DNA of 5,283 bases, taken from contig CANGRU010000147.1 of the NCBI GenBank assembly GCA_947456315.1, forward strand, positions 1 to 5,283, in the 5' to 3' direction. The DNA comes from Beijerinckiaceae bacterium. GTDB taxonomy: Bacteria; Pseudomonadota; Alphaproteobacteria; Rhizobiales; Beijerinckiaceae. Below are positions 1 through 5,283 of this stretch, one piece after another. The notes beneath the pieces were generated by a model. The model was not told the origin of the DNA. It searched no databases and saw nothing but the letters and a program-made list of their open reading frames with translations. Within the stretch, counting starts at the first letter, position 1. Every line of letters begins with the position of its first letter. A program made the translations under genes and the position numbers.

Positions 1-91
1 CTTGCTTCATCGCTGCATCGAGTTTGCGTTTGCCCAAATAGCACCAAGGGCAAACGACATCCGAGACGACATCAATTTCTAGAACGGGCAT
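1..91 (-). CDS. DsbA family (FrnE-like) thiol oxidoreductase, N-terminal fragment
   Basis: Only the first 30 codons are in the window; the gene continues past the left edge. The translation opens MPVLEIDVVSD and continues VVCPWCYLGKRKLD. This is the first beta strand of a thioredoxin fold followed by a CPWC redox motif (Cys14 and Cys17). CPWCYLGK is characteristic of the FrnE / 2-hydroxychromene-2-carboxylate isomerase branch of the DsbA superfamily; having both cysteines favours a dithiol oxidoreductase over an isomerase. There is no signal peptide, so a cytoplasmic location is expected, as for other FrnE-like proteins. The ATG lies 9 bases after the stop codon of the solute-binding protein gene, with only a weak purine-rich GAGAGAA as ribosome site, so the two are probably co-transcribed and perhaps translationally coupled. 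The substrate is unknown. Family assignment is firm for so short a fragment because the motif is so typical. Confidence 0.85.
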   Translation of the reverse strand, partial: MPVLEIDVVSDVVCPWCYLGKRKLDAAMKQ

Positions 92-100
92 GTTTCTCTC

Positions 101-1930
101 TCAAGGCGCCTTGCGCCACCAAGTGTCGAGCGTGGCCCCGAACAGGGGCGCTGCAAATTGCGCGCTGCGCTGTGGCCGCGCAAGGGCTGTGGAATGAGCG
201 AACCATTGATCCGCTGCATGATAAAGCGGCACGATGTAAAAACCAGACAGCAATACGCGGTCAAGCGCGCGCACGGCGTCGGTAAAGTCATCCTGTGATT
301 TGGCAGCCAGCATGGCGGCAATCATTGCATCAATGGCGGGTGAGGATGCGCCCGTCAGATTGAACGAGGCCTCCTGATTTGCGCTGGTAGACCCCCAGCG
401 GCCCCGTTGCTCGGCGCCGGGTGAGGCTGAAGCCGCCCAGAATCCGAGCATCATGTCGAATTCAAATTTTTGCCGGCGGCGCTGGTATTGCACCTCATCC
501 ACCAGCCGCACGCGCATGGCGACGCCGATGCGCTTGAGTGACTCGGCATAATTGAGCGCGAGCCGTTCCTGATTGCGGTCGGTCACCATCATTTCAAACT
601 CGACCGGCTTGCCGGTGGCGCGCTCCGCCAACACACCTTCGGTGAGCGTGAAGCCAGCTTCTTTCAAAAGTTCAAGCGCGCGCCGAGCCGCCGTGCGGTC
701 GCGGCCTGAGCCATCTGTTTTGGGCGGTGCCCATTGTCCATCGAGTATGTCGGCGCGTACCGCGTCCGGGAAGGGCGCGAGCAGGGCGCGCTCATGCGCG
801 GATGCCGCACGCCCATGGGAGGAGAGCGCACTCTCGTCGAAAAAACTTTTGGTGCGTTGATAAAGCCCGCCATAAAGCTTGGCATTCACCCATTCGAAAT
901 CAAACATCAGGCCCAGCGCTTCGCGCAGCCGGGCATCCTTGAATAAAGGTCGGCGCGTGTTGAAAGCAAAGCCTGTCATGCCCTTGGGCACACCTATCGG
1001 CAGGCTTGCTTTGACAAGCTTGCCGGACTGCATGGCCGGAAAATCATAGCCCGTCAGCCAGCGCGTCGGATTGGTTTCATCGCGATAATCAACGAGCCCG
1101 CCTTTGAAGGCTTCATAAAGAGCCGCTGCGTCTCGAAAATATTCGATGCTGATTTCGTCAAAATTGAACTGCCCGCGATGAACGGGGAGATCTTTGGCCC
1201 AATAATCGGGATTGCGCTTCAGGTTGAGGATTTCACCCGGCTTTATCGACACAATGCGATAGGGGCCGGAGCCCACCGGAATGTCGAGGCTTGTTTCATT
1301 GAAGCGGTCGGCATCTGTGTGCTGGCGCGACAGCACGGGCATCAGTGCGAGTGTGAGCGGCAATTCGCGATCGCCTGAGCCGGTCAGATCAAAGGCAATC
1401 GTGCGTGCATCCACGGCTTCGATTTTTTTGACTTGCGAATAAGCGGCGCGCTGTTGCGGGCGACCTTTGGTTTTCAAAAGCTCGAAGGTGAACAGCACAT
1501 CGGCGGCCGTGATGGGCGTGCCCTCGGAGAAGCGCGCGCGGGGATCCAACCGGAAGGTGACATGCTCGCGGGCCTCATCGGTCTCGATGCTTTGTGCGAT
1601 CAAACCGTAGAGGGTGAAGGGCTCATCCAGCGAGCGCATCATGAGTGTCTGGAAGACATTGGTGTTGAGCCCCTGCGCGGTCGAGCCCGCTTTCAGATTG
1701 AACGGGTTGAGGCTGTCAAACGTGCCTTGAAAGCCAATCGACAGCCGCCCGCCTTTGGGGGCATCCGGATCGGCATAGGGGAGATGGGTGAAATCGGGTG
1801 GCAAAGCGGGTTCGCCATGCATGGCAATGCCATGGCGGGGGCCGGTGGTGTCACCGGCCTGTGTAGGGCTGAATGTGGCTGGCCATAGAAGGCAGGCCAG
1901 AACAGCAAGGCGAATCGCGCGGGGTCTCAT
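101..1930 (-). CDS. Extracellular solute-binding protein family 5, YejA-type (peptide ABC transporter)
   Basis: This 609-residue protein is a periplasmic ligand receptor of a dipeptide/oligopeptide-type ABC importer. Residues 1-25 form a Sec signal peptide: basic start (R2, R4, R7), hydrophobic core LAVLACLLW, probable cleavage after TQA25. Residues 33-62 (HGIAMHGEPALPPDF, then PYADPDAPKGGRL) are the N-terminal signature of the YejA subgroup. SBP_bac_5 landmarks follow: VTFRLDPRARFSEGTPITAA at 124-143, VGSGPYRI at 219-226, LKRNPDYWAKD at 237-247 and FAFNTRRPLFKDARLREAL at 321-339. The length fits the family. The start is the only sensible ATG before the signal peptide, and an in-frame TAG lies three codons upstream. 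No clear Shine-Dalgarno is seen. YejA is usually encoded with permeases YejB and YejE and ATPase YejF; none is visible here, and the next gene is a FrnE-like oxidoreductase. Family confidence is high; the exact ligand (peptides, peptide antibiotics or other) cannot be read from sequence. Confidence 0.93.
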   Translation of the reverse strand: MRPRAIRLAVLACLLWPATFSPTQAGDTTGPRHGIAMHGEPALPPDFTHLPYADPDAPKGGRLSIGFQGTFDSLNPFNLKAGSTAQGLNTNVFQTLMMRSLDEPFTLYGLIAQSIETDEAREHVTFRLDPRARFSEGTPITAADVLFTFELLKTKGRPQQRAAYSQVKKIEAVDARTIAFDLTGSGDRELPLTLALMPVLSRQHTDADRFNETSLDIPVGSGPYRIVSIKPGEILNLKRNPDYWAKDLPVHRGQFNFDEISIEYFRDAAALYEAFKGGLVDYRDETNPTRWLTGYDFPAMQSGKLVKASLPIGVPKGMTGFAFNTRRPLFKDARLREALGLMFDFEWVNAKLYGGLYQRTKSFFDESALSSHGRAASAHERALLAPFPDAVRADILDGQWAPPKTDGSGRDRTAARRALELLKEAGFTLTEGVLAERATGKPVEFEMMVTDRNQERLALNYAESLKRIGVAMRVRLVDEVQYQRRRQKFEFDMMLGFWAASASPGAEQRGRWGSTSANQEASFNLTGASSPAIDAMIAAMLAAKSQDDFTDAVRALDRVLLSGFYIVPLYHAADQWFAHSTALARPQRSAQFAAPLFGATLDTWWRKAP

Positions 1931-1969
1931 GCGGCGACACTAGGGGCTGGCAGGGGGCGGCGGAAGTCG

Positions 1970-1989
1970 GGGCGGGTCCCCTCCCGCCC
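1970..1989. other. GC-rich hairpin in the divergent spacer 1931-2158
   Basis: GGGCGGG at 1970-1976 pairs perfectly with CCCGCCC at 1983-1989 across a six-base loop. It sits 40 bases upstream of the solute-binding protein start and would fall in that gene's leader if transcription begins further upstream. No U-tract follows on either strand, so it is not a standard terminator. The rest of the 228-base spacer must hold promoters for both divergent genes, but I could not find a convincing -35/-10 pair on either strand. Role unknown; a stem this short and GC-rich can arise by chance in such DNA. Confidence 0.3.
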
Positions 1990-2158
1990 GGCTCCAACCA
2001 ATGAGATGGTGGATTCGTGAACTTAGCCGAGCGGAGGTCTGGAAAGCTGCGCGCGAAGGGGATAAAGAAGCGCACGCCTAGCTCTCGCCGCAATCTGACG
2101 TGATGAGCGGTGGTGCAAGCTTTTCGGCCGCAAGAGGCCGGTCATGAAAGGATGATCT

Positions 2159-2851
2159 ATGTCCCTGTCCACCAAGCGCCTCGGCGCTGCCGCTCTGGCC
2201 GCGAGCCTGTTGCTCTCGGGCGCCACCTTCGCCCAGCAGAAGCCTGCGACCCCGCCGGCTGCTCCCGCTGCGCCTGCCGCTCCGGCACAGGCCCCTCAGG
2301 GCCCGCTGCGCGTTGAGCTGCAGCCTTCGCAAGGCGAATGGACCAAGGTTTGCGGTCGCGATCAGGCAGCAGGCAAAGACATCTGCTACACCACGCGTGA
2401 CTTCGGTCAGGCAGCTGACCAGCCGCCGGTTCTGGCGCTCGCAGTTTATGACGTGAAGGGTGACGATCAGCGCATCGTGCGCCTGCTGTTGCCGGTGGCA
2501 TTGATGTTGCGCCCGGGCTTCCGCTTCTCCGTCGACAAAGGCGCCACACAGGAAGGCAGTTTCGAAATCTGCTTCCCGAACGGTTGCTTTGCTGAATCCA
2601 AGGTGAAGGGCCCGACCATCGACCAGATGAAGAAGGGCACGTCGCTCAATGTCATGGTGAAGAACCAGGCCAACAACGAAGTGAACTTCGTGTTGCCGCT
2701 GGCTGGCTTTGCCAAAGCCTTTGATGGCGCACCGATCGATCCCAAGGTTCTCGAAGAGCAGCAGAAGCAGCTCGAGCAGGAATTGCAGAAGCGCGCTGAA
2801 GAGCAGCGCAAGGCCATCGAAGCCCAGCCAGGTGCAGCACCTGCCAAGTAA
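2159..2851 (+). CDS. Invasion associated locus B (IalB) family secreted protein
   Basis: A 230-residue exported protein. Residues 1-25 are a clear Sec signal peptide (K6, R7, then an Ala/Leu core, cleavage at TFA|QQ). Residues 28-49 are a low-complexity Pro/Ala linker. The IalB domain spans about 50-190: GEWTKVCG (59-66), ICYTTRDFG (75-83), LRPGFRFSVDKG (117-128), then FEICFPNGCFAE (135-146). Its four cysteines, 65, 76, 138 and 143, fit two periplasmic disulfides. The tail, about 194-222, is charged and Gln/Glu-rich (EEQQKQLEQELQKRAEEQRK), predicted helix or coiled coil, ending in a second Ala/Pro stretch. The ATG is supported by AAAGGA at 2147-2152, six bases upstream. IalB was first described in Bartonella as promoting erythrocyte invasion, but homologues are widespread in free-living Hyphomicrobiales, so the name does not imply virulence. 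It is transcribed alone and ends at the terminator at 2876-2905. Molecular function is not known. Confidence 0.92.
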   Translation: MSLSTKRLGAAALAASLLLSGATFAQQKPATPPAAPAAPAAPAQAPQGPLRVELQPSQGEWTKVCGRDQAAGKDICYTTRDFGQAADQPPVLALAVYDVKGDDQRIVRLLLPVALMLRPGFRFSVDKGATQEGSFEICFPNGCFAESKVKGPTIDQMKKGTSLNVMVKNQANNEVNFVLPLAGFAKAFDGAPIDPKVLEEQQKQLEQELQKRAEEQRKAIEAQPGAAPAK

Positions 2852-2875
2852 GGCTTTTGGGTCTCAGAGATTAGG

Positions 2876-2905
2876 AACGGCGGCTCTCGGGCCGCCGTTT
2901 TTTTT
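2876..2905 (+). terminator. Intrinsic terminator of the IalB-family gene
   Basis: A perfect nine-base-pair stem (AACGGCGGC at 2876-2884 with GCCGCCGTT at 2891-2899) and a six-base loop are followed by an uninterrupted run of T through 2905. It begins 24 bases after the IalB-family stop codon. Read leftwards, the stem is followed by CCTAATCTC rather than a U-tract, so it should terminate efficiently only on the plus strand, although the hairpin also lies just beyond the 3' end of the convergent hspQ gene. Confidence 0.9.
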
Positions 2906-2909
2906 ATGT

Positions 2910-3242
2910 TCAAGAGAACTGGCTGGTGGCGCGCAATGTGTAAGTGCCATCGCCGCTGACGTCGAACATGTCACGCACTTGCGGGTGGCGCACAGGCTGG
3001 CCGCTGTCATCGGGCAGAAGATTCTGTTCCGAGACATAGGCCAGATATTCCGTCTCCGCATTTTCAGCGAGCAGATGATAATAGGGCTGGTCTTTTGAGG
3101 GCCGCACGTCAGCCGGTATGGCGAGCCACCAGTCTTCCGTATTGTTGAAAACGGGATCGACATCGAAGATCACGCCCCGGAAGGGAAACTTCCGATGCTT
3201 CACAACCTGACCGATACGAAACTTGGCAATCCGGCTTTCCAT
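2910..3242 (-). CDS. hspQ: Heat shock protein HspQ (YccV-like, hemimethylated DNA-binding family)
   Basis: A 110-residue cytoplasmic protein of the HspQ/YccV family. In Escherichia coli HspQ is reported to bind hemimethylated DNA and to enhance Lon protease specificity; which role applies here is inference. Family landmarks are KFRIGQVVKHRKFPFRGVIF (7-26), the acidic turn DVDPVFNNTEDWWLAIP (27-43), PYYHLLAENAE (53-63) and YVSEQNLLPDDSGQPVRHP (69-87). The core is a small beta-barrel; the last 20 or so residues, ending ATSQFS, are a less conserved extension. The start is fixed by a strong GAGGGAG (plus-strand 3247-3253) a few bases upstream of ATG. The gene is monocistronic, convergent with the IalB-family gene, and preceded by a plausible promoter at 3264-3292. 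No heat-shock sigma32-type promoter was recognised despite the gene's name. Confidence 0.95.
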   Translation of the reverse strand: MESRIAKFRIGQVVKHRKFPFRGVIFDVDPVFNNTEDWWLAIPADVRPSKDQPYYHLLAENAETEYLAYVSEQNLLPDDSGQPVRHPQVRDMFDVSGDGTYTLRATSQFS

Positions 3243-3263
3243 GGCACTCCCTCAAGGGGCGCT

Positions 3264-3292
3264 TGGGTAGGCCTGAGCGGGGATGGTGTCAA
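3264..3292 (-). promoter_or_regulatory. Probable sigma70-type promoter of hspQ
   Basis: On the minus strand a perfect TTGACA (plus-strand 3287-3292) is followed after exactly 17 bases by TACCCA (3264-3269). The -35 is consensus; the -10 keeps only the leading TA, which is tolerable for an alphaproteobacterial housekeeping promoter but weak. The predicted start point near 3257 would give a leader of about 15 bases that just includes the GAGGGAG ribosome site. The position fits well; the poor -10 limits confidence. Confidence 0.45.
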
Positions 3293-3319
3293 CGGCTTTG
3301 CTTTTGGCAGTCATTTTCC

Positions 3320-3406
3320 CGTCATTGCGAGCGGAGCGAAGCAATCCAGAAAGCCCCACGTGTAATCTCTGGATTGCCGCGTCGCCTTCGGCTCCTCGCA
3401 ATGACG
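3320..3406. repeat. Palindromic intergenic repeat, complete copy
   Basis: The left arm, 3320-3349, begins CGTCATTGCGAGCGGAGCG and ends GCAATCCAG. The right arm, 3369-3406, begins CTGGATTGC and ends TCGCAATGACG, so both ends are perfect inverted matches (11 outer and 9 inner bases); the right arm is eight bases longer in the middle, containing GCCTTCGGC, itself a small hairpin. A 19-base centre separates the arms. This resembles the dispersed GTCATTGCGA...GCAATCCAG palindromes known in many alphaproteobacterial genomes. No coding content or transposase is associated, so it is either a REP-like element or a non-autonomous mobile relic. It lies in the region upstream of two diverging genes. Confidence 0.85.
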
Positions 3407-3430
3407 AGCTGGCAAGCGTGACGTTTCCTT

Positions 3431-3515
3431 CGTCATTGCAAGCGAAGCGAAGCAATCCAGAGCTTCACATGTTACATCCGGATTGCTGCCACGCCTTTGG
3501 CCGCATCGTAAAGGA
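3431..3515. repeat. Palindromic intergenic repeat, second copy with decayed right arm
   Basis: The left arm, 3431-3460, matches that of the first copy at 28 of 30 positions and is in the same orientation. The centre (from 3461) and the right arm from 3478 (CCGGATTGCTGCCACGCC and onward) also align with the first copy, at roughly three-quarters identity by eye. The final CGCAATGACG-like end has decayed to CGTAAAGGAC, so the right boundary is approximate. The copies are separated by 24 bases (3407-3430). Similarity across the centre shows that both derive from one full-length element rather than just sharing terminal arms. Confidence 0.75.
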
Positions 3516-3657
3516 CAATGGATAGCCGCGATTTGTCATCCATTTACTGAGCAAGGGCGAAATAGTCAGTTCCATCTTCTTGACAGGGAAACTCACATCA
3601 GCTCAGTCTCATATCGTTCATTTTTTATTTTCTTATTGACTGTTTTGAGGAAGCTTC

Positions 3658-3804
3658 ATGCGCATACTTTTTGCTTGTTGTTTCGTTGTGATGATCAGCG
3701 GTTGTGTCAAAGACCCCTATCAAGAAACACGGAAAAATCCTGATTGGATACACGTAAAGACCCCAGCTGAGACGGGGCATGTCAGAAAACCCAATTCATT
3801 CTAG
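3658..3804 (+). CDS. Small predicted lipoprotein, 48 residues, function unknown
   Basis: This short gene encodes a 48-residue peptide beginning MRILFACCFVVMISGCVKD. It has a basic second residue, a hydrophobic core at 3-13 and a textbook lipobox I-S-G-C with the modified cysteine at position 16. The mature part would be 33 residues, hydrophilic, rich in Lys, Pro and Thr (DPYQETRKNPDWIHV then KTPAETGHVRKPNSF), with no further cysteine. The ATG is preceded by GAGGAAG at 3647-3653 at ideal spacing, the best ribosome site in this half of the window. The coding stretch is clearly more AT-rich than its neighbours. It stands alone, convergent with the CoA-ester lyase with 14 bases between stop codons and no terminator hairpin seen. 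A TTGACA at 3580-3585 could be a -35, but no matching -10 was found. I do not recognise a family; reality as a gene rests on ribosome site plus lipobox. Confidence 0.68.
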   Translation: MRILFACCFVVMISGCVKDPYQETRKNPDWIHVKTPAETGHVRKPNSF

Positions 3805-3818
3805 TCAAGTAGCCGGAT

Positions 3819-4865
3819 TTACAATCCCGCTTTCGCCGCAAACTCCTTGTCGGTGGCAGCCACTTGCCGCGCCAGATCGACCATGACCTTGGCCTGTTTC
3901 CAGGTGGCGTCATCCTGCATCTTGCCGTCGATCATCACTGCGCCTGTGCCGTTTGGCATGGCTTGCAAAATCTTCAAGGCAAAAGCCACTTCCACCGGAT
4001 CGGGTGAGAAGACGCGCTTGGCAATGGCGATCTGGCTTGGATGCAAAGTCCAGGCACCTGCGCAGCCCATCAAAAAAGCATTGCGGAATTGCGCTTCGCA
4101 AGCCGCACTGTCGGAGAAATCACCAAACGGTCCGTAGAAGGGTTTGATGCCCGCCGCCGCACAGGCATCGACCATTTTGGCAACTGTGTAATGCCACAAA
4201 TCCTGCTGATAGCTTGTGCGCGCATCATCGCCTTGCGCGTCCGCCAGCACTTTATATTCGGGATGACCACCACCCACGCGCGTGGTTTTCATGGCGCGTG
4301 AGGCTGCGAGATCGGCAGGCCCCAGACTCATGCCGTGCATGCGCGGCGAGGCCACGGCGATCTCGTCGACATTTTTCACGCCTTCAGCGGTTTCCAGAAT
4401 GGCGTGAATGAGAATGGGCTTTTGCACGCCATGGCGCGCCTCGAGCTGCGCGAGCAGCTGGTCAAGATAGTGGATGTCCCACGGGCCTTCGACCTTGGGC
4501 AACATGATCACATCAAGCTTGTTGCCAACACTGCCGACAATTTGTGTGACATCATCCAGCACCCATGGGGAGTTCAGCGCATTGATGCGCGTCCACACAC
4601 CCGCTGTGCCGAAATCTGTGGTCTTCAGCATGTCGATGAAGCCCGCACGCGCAGCTTCTTTGGATTCGATTGCCACAGCGTCTTCCAGATTGCCGAGCAC
4701 GACATCGACCTCTTTGGCGAGCTCGCCTGCGCGCGCACGGAGCTTTTCGACATGGGGCGGCACGAAATGAATCATCCGCTCCAGACGCACGGGCAATTCG
4801 CGATAGGGGGCAGGAGCACCCGCGGCGAGGGGTTCGAAAAATTTGCGCGGCGTCTTGCTGACCAT
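3819..4865 (-). CDS. HpcH/HpaI (CitE-like) CoA-ester lyase, malyl-CoA / beta-methylmalyl-CoA lyase-like
   Basis: A 348-residue TIM-barrel enzyme of the HpcH/HpaI aldolase / citrate lyase beta family. Its closest remembered relatives are L-malyl-CoA and beta-methylmalyl-CoA lyases (MclA/Mcl1), which cleave malyl-CoA to glyoxylate and acetyl-CoA with Mg2+. Visible landmarks are [10 protein letters not shown] (55-64), the CoA/carboxylate arginine in WTRIN (Arg93), LPKVEGP (122-128), the Mg2+ ligand Glu158 in ILETAEGV, Asp185 in [10 protein letters not shown], the family-typical YGPFGDFSD (244-252), [10 protein letters not shown] (274-283) and the C-terminal lid IDGK with Asp313. Compared with MclA it has about 15-20 extra N-terminal residues and NLED in place of DLED. 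ATG 4865 has GGAG seven bases upstream. It lies divergent from nnr and alone in its direction. A cytoplasmic role in the ethylmalonyl-CoA or serine cycle, glyoxylate metabolism or another C4/C5 CoA-ester pathway is possible; no pathway neighbours are present to decide. Catalytic family firm, substrate unproven. Confidence 0.88.
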   Translation of the reverse strand: MVSKTPRKFFEPLAAGAPAPYRELPVRLERMIHFVPPHVEKLRARAGELAKEVDVVLGNLEDAVAIESKEAARAGFIDMLKTTDFGTAGVWTRINALNSPWVLDDVTQIVGSVGNKLDVIMLPKVEGPWDIHYLDQLLAQLEARHGVQKPILIHAILETAEGVKNVDEIAVASPRMHGMSLGPADLAASRAMKTTRVGGGHPEYKVLADAQGDDARTSYQQDLWHYTVAKMVDACAAAGIKPFYGPFGDFSDSAACEAQFRNAFLMGCAGAWTLHPSQIAIAKRVFSPDPVEVAFALKILQAMPNGTGAVMIDGKMQDDATWKQAKVMVDLARQVAATDKEFAAKAGL

Positions 4866-4929
4866 GATGGAGCTCCGGTTTCGCAGTGCAGCATGGCCGA
4901 GATCGGGCCGCTCGTCTATTTCGCCTTTT

Positions 4930-4940
4930 GAGGGATCATG
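4930..4940 (+). promoter_or_regulatory. Alternative ribosome site and ATG for nnr
   Basis: GAGGG at 4930-4934 precedes an ATG at 4938 that is in frame with nnr and would add 16 residues ([16 protein letters not shown]). The sequence is a better Shine-Dalgarno match than anything before the ATG at 4986, but the spacing of three to four bases is shorter than usual. The added residues do not resemble the family's N-terminus. This is the main uncertainty about the nnr start. Confidence 0.35.
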
Positions 4941-4985
4941 TCGCTGTCGCTTGCCTCAGGTCCGCACAGGCCGCACCATGGGCGC

Positions 4986-5283
4986 ATGACAGCCCTGATG
5001 ATTTCCTGGCCCAAAACACGCGAATTGCTGACCCCTGACGAGATGGCCCGCGCCGATGCGGCAACCATTGCAGCCGGCGTGCCGGGTTTCGCTCTGATGG
5101 AAAAGGCGGGCGAGGCGGTGGCGGATGTCGCTGCGCAGCTCGTTCTGCCGCTCAGCCGCGCCAAACCGCGCATCGCTGTGCTCTGCGGCCCGGGCAATAA
5201 TGGCGGCGATGGCTATGTGGCAGCCCGCCTGCTGGCCGGGCGGGGCATGGCGATGACCTGTTTCACGCTGGGTGACCCGACCA
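4986..5283 (+). CDS. nnr: NAD(P)H-hydrate repair enzyme Nnr (YjeF), N-terminal epimerase domain, partial
   Basis: The first 99 codons are present and the gene runs off the right edge. The translation matches the YjeF N-terminal domain (NAD(P)HX epimerase): [12 protein letters not shown] at 13-24, then [19 protein letters not shown] (31-49), and the nucleotide-binding signature [20 protein letters not shown] at 67-86. The epimerase interconverts R and S forms of hydrated NAD(P)H; in most bacteria it is fused to an ADP/ATP-dependent dehydratase domain, which would lie beyond the window, so bifunctionality is inferred. The protein is cytoplasmic. ATG 4986 is chosen because homology begins about twelve residues later, but its ribosome site is poor. 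An in-frame ATG at 4938 has a better GAGGG at tight spacing, and ATG 4998 is also possible. It diverges from the CoA-ester lyase gene, sharing a 120-base spacer in which I found no clear promoter. Confidence 0.9.
   Translation, partial: MTALMISWPKTRELLTPDEMARADAATIAAGVPGFALMEKAGEAVADVAAQLVLPLSRAKPRIAVLCGPGNNGGDGYVAARLLAGRGMAMTCFTLGDPT

Larger units (their letters stand above)
3243..3657. other. Gene-free region between hspQ and the small lipoprotein gene
   Basis: This 415-base stretch lies upstream of two diverging genes. From left to right it holds the hspQ ribosome site and probable promoter (3247-3292), a complete palindromic repeat (3320-3406), a decayed second copy (3431 to about 3515), and an AT-rich leader (about 3541-3657) before the lipoprotein gene. 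The row 3601-3660 is only about one-third GC by count, against about 55-70% in the coding rows counted. Open frames crossing the repeats exist on both strands, but they translate the palindromes and have no ribosome sites, so I do not call them genes. No tRNA or other structured RNA was recognised. Confidence 0.75.

Noticed and set aside
1433..1888. A 151-codon plus-strand open frame opposite the solute-binding protein
   Set aside because: It lies entirely inside the solute-binding protein gene on the other strand and shows no family motif or good ribosome site.
1883..1930. Lipobox VLAC at Cys13 of the solute-binding protein
   Set aside because: The cysteine is early and inside the hydrophobic core, which continues beyond it; cleavage after TQA25 by signal peptidase I fits better.
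2125..2140. CGGCC/GGCCG hairpin just upstream of the IalB-family ribosome site
   Set aside because: The stem is only five base pairs in GC-rich DNA and does not sequester the ribosome site.
2144..2155. Three-codon mini-ORF (ATGAAAGGATGA) just before the IalB-family start
   Set aside because: It has no ribosome site of its own and contains the ribosome site of the real gene; most likely chance.
2876..2905. Bidirectional terminator serving hspQ as well
   Set aside because: The minus-strand side of the stem is not followed by a U-tract.
3320..3515. Possible short CRISPR-like array
   Set aside because: There are only two units, they are imperfect palindromes of about 87 bases with homologous centres, and no unique spacers or cas genes are present.
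3252..3525. Open frames on both strands crossing the palindromic repeats
   Set aside because: They translate the repeat arms in each direction and have no ribosome site or recognisable protein.
3580..3608. TTGACA as a promoter for the small lipoprotein gene
   Set aside because: At 16-19 base spacing only CTCAGT, TCAGTC, CAGTCT or AGTCTC follow, none like a -10, so I did not call a promoter.
4335..4931. A 198-codon plus-strand open frame opposite the CoA-ester lyase
   Set aside because: It is the complement of a firmly identified gene, has no recognised domain, and its composition is explained by the opposite-strand codons.

Overview
The window looks like ordinary chromosomal DNA from an alphaproteobacterium, most likely of the order Hyphomicrobiales (Rhizobiales). 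The reasons are a moderately high GC content (about 55-70% in the coding rows I counted), an IalB-family secreted protein, a YejA-type peptide-binding protein, an alphaproteobacterial-type HspQ, and dispersed palindromes whose arms read CGTCATTGCGAGC...GCAATCCAG, a repeat type I associate with Bradyrhizobiaceae-like genomes. The order-level call is an inference from these resemblances; no search was run.

Layout from left to right. Positions 1-1930 are a leftward (minus strand) pair: a periplasmic family 5 solute-binding protein of the YejA type, followed 9 bases after its stop by the first 30 codons of a cytoplasmic DsbA/FrnE-like thiol oxidoreductase that runs off the left edge. A 228-base divergent spacer (1931-2158) separates it from a rightward IalB-family secreted protein (2159-2851), which ends at a strong intrinsic terminator (2876-2905). 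Convergent to it is hspQ (2910-3242, minus strand), with a probable sigma70-type promoter just upstream of its start. A 415-base gene-free stretch (3243-3657) carries two tandem copies of a palindromic repeat, the second one decayed, and then becomes AT-rich. The AT-rich part holds a 48-residue predicted lipoprotein (3658-3804). Convergent to that, with 14 bases between stop codons, is a CoA-ester lyase of the HpcH/HpaI (CitE-like, malyl-CoA lyase-like) family (3819-4865, minus strand). Divergent from the lyase is the beginning of nnr, the NAD(P)H-hydrate repair enzyme, which runs off the right edge.

The genes do not form one pathway. They are separate housekeeping and envelope functions: peptide capture and thiol redox, an exported IalB protein, proteolysis or stress (HspQ), C4/C5 CoA-ester cleavage, and repair of hydrated nicotinamide cofactors. 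I see no phage, transposase, CRISPR array, toxin-antitoxin pair, tRNA or rRNA. I do not see a convincing undescribed multi-gene system. The parts most worth a second look are the small lipoprotein in its AT-rich island and the tandem palindromic repeats beside it.
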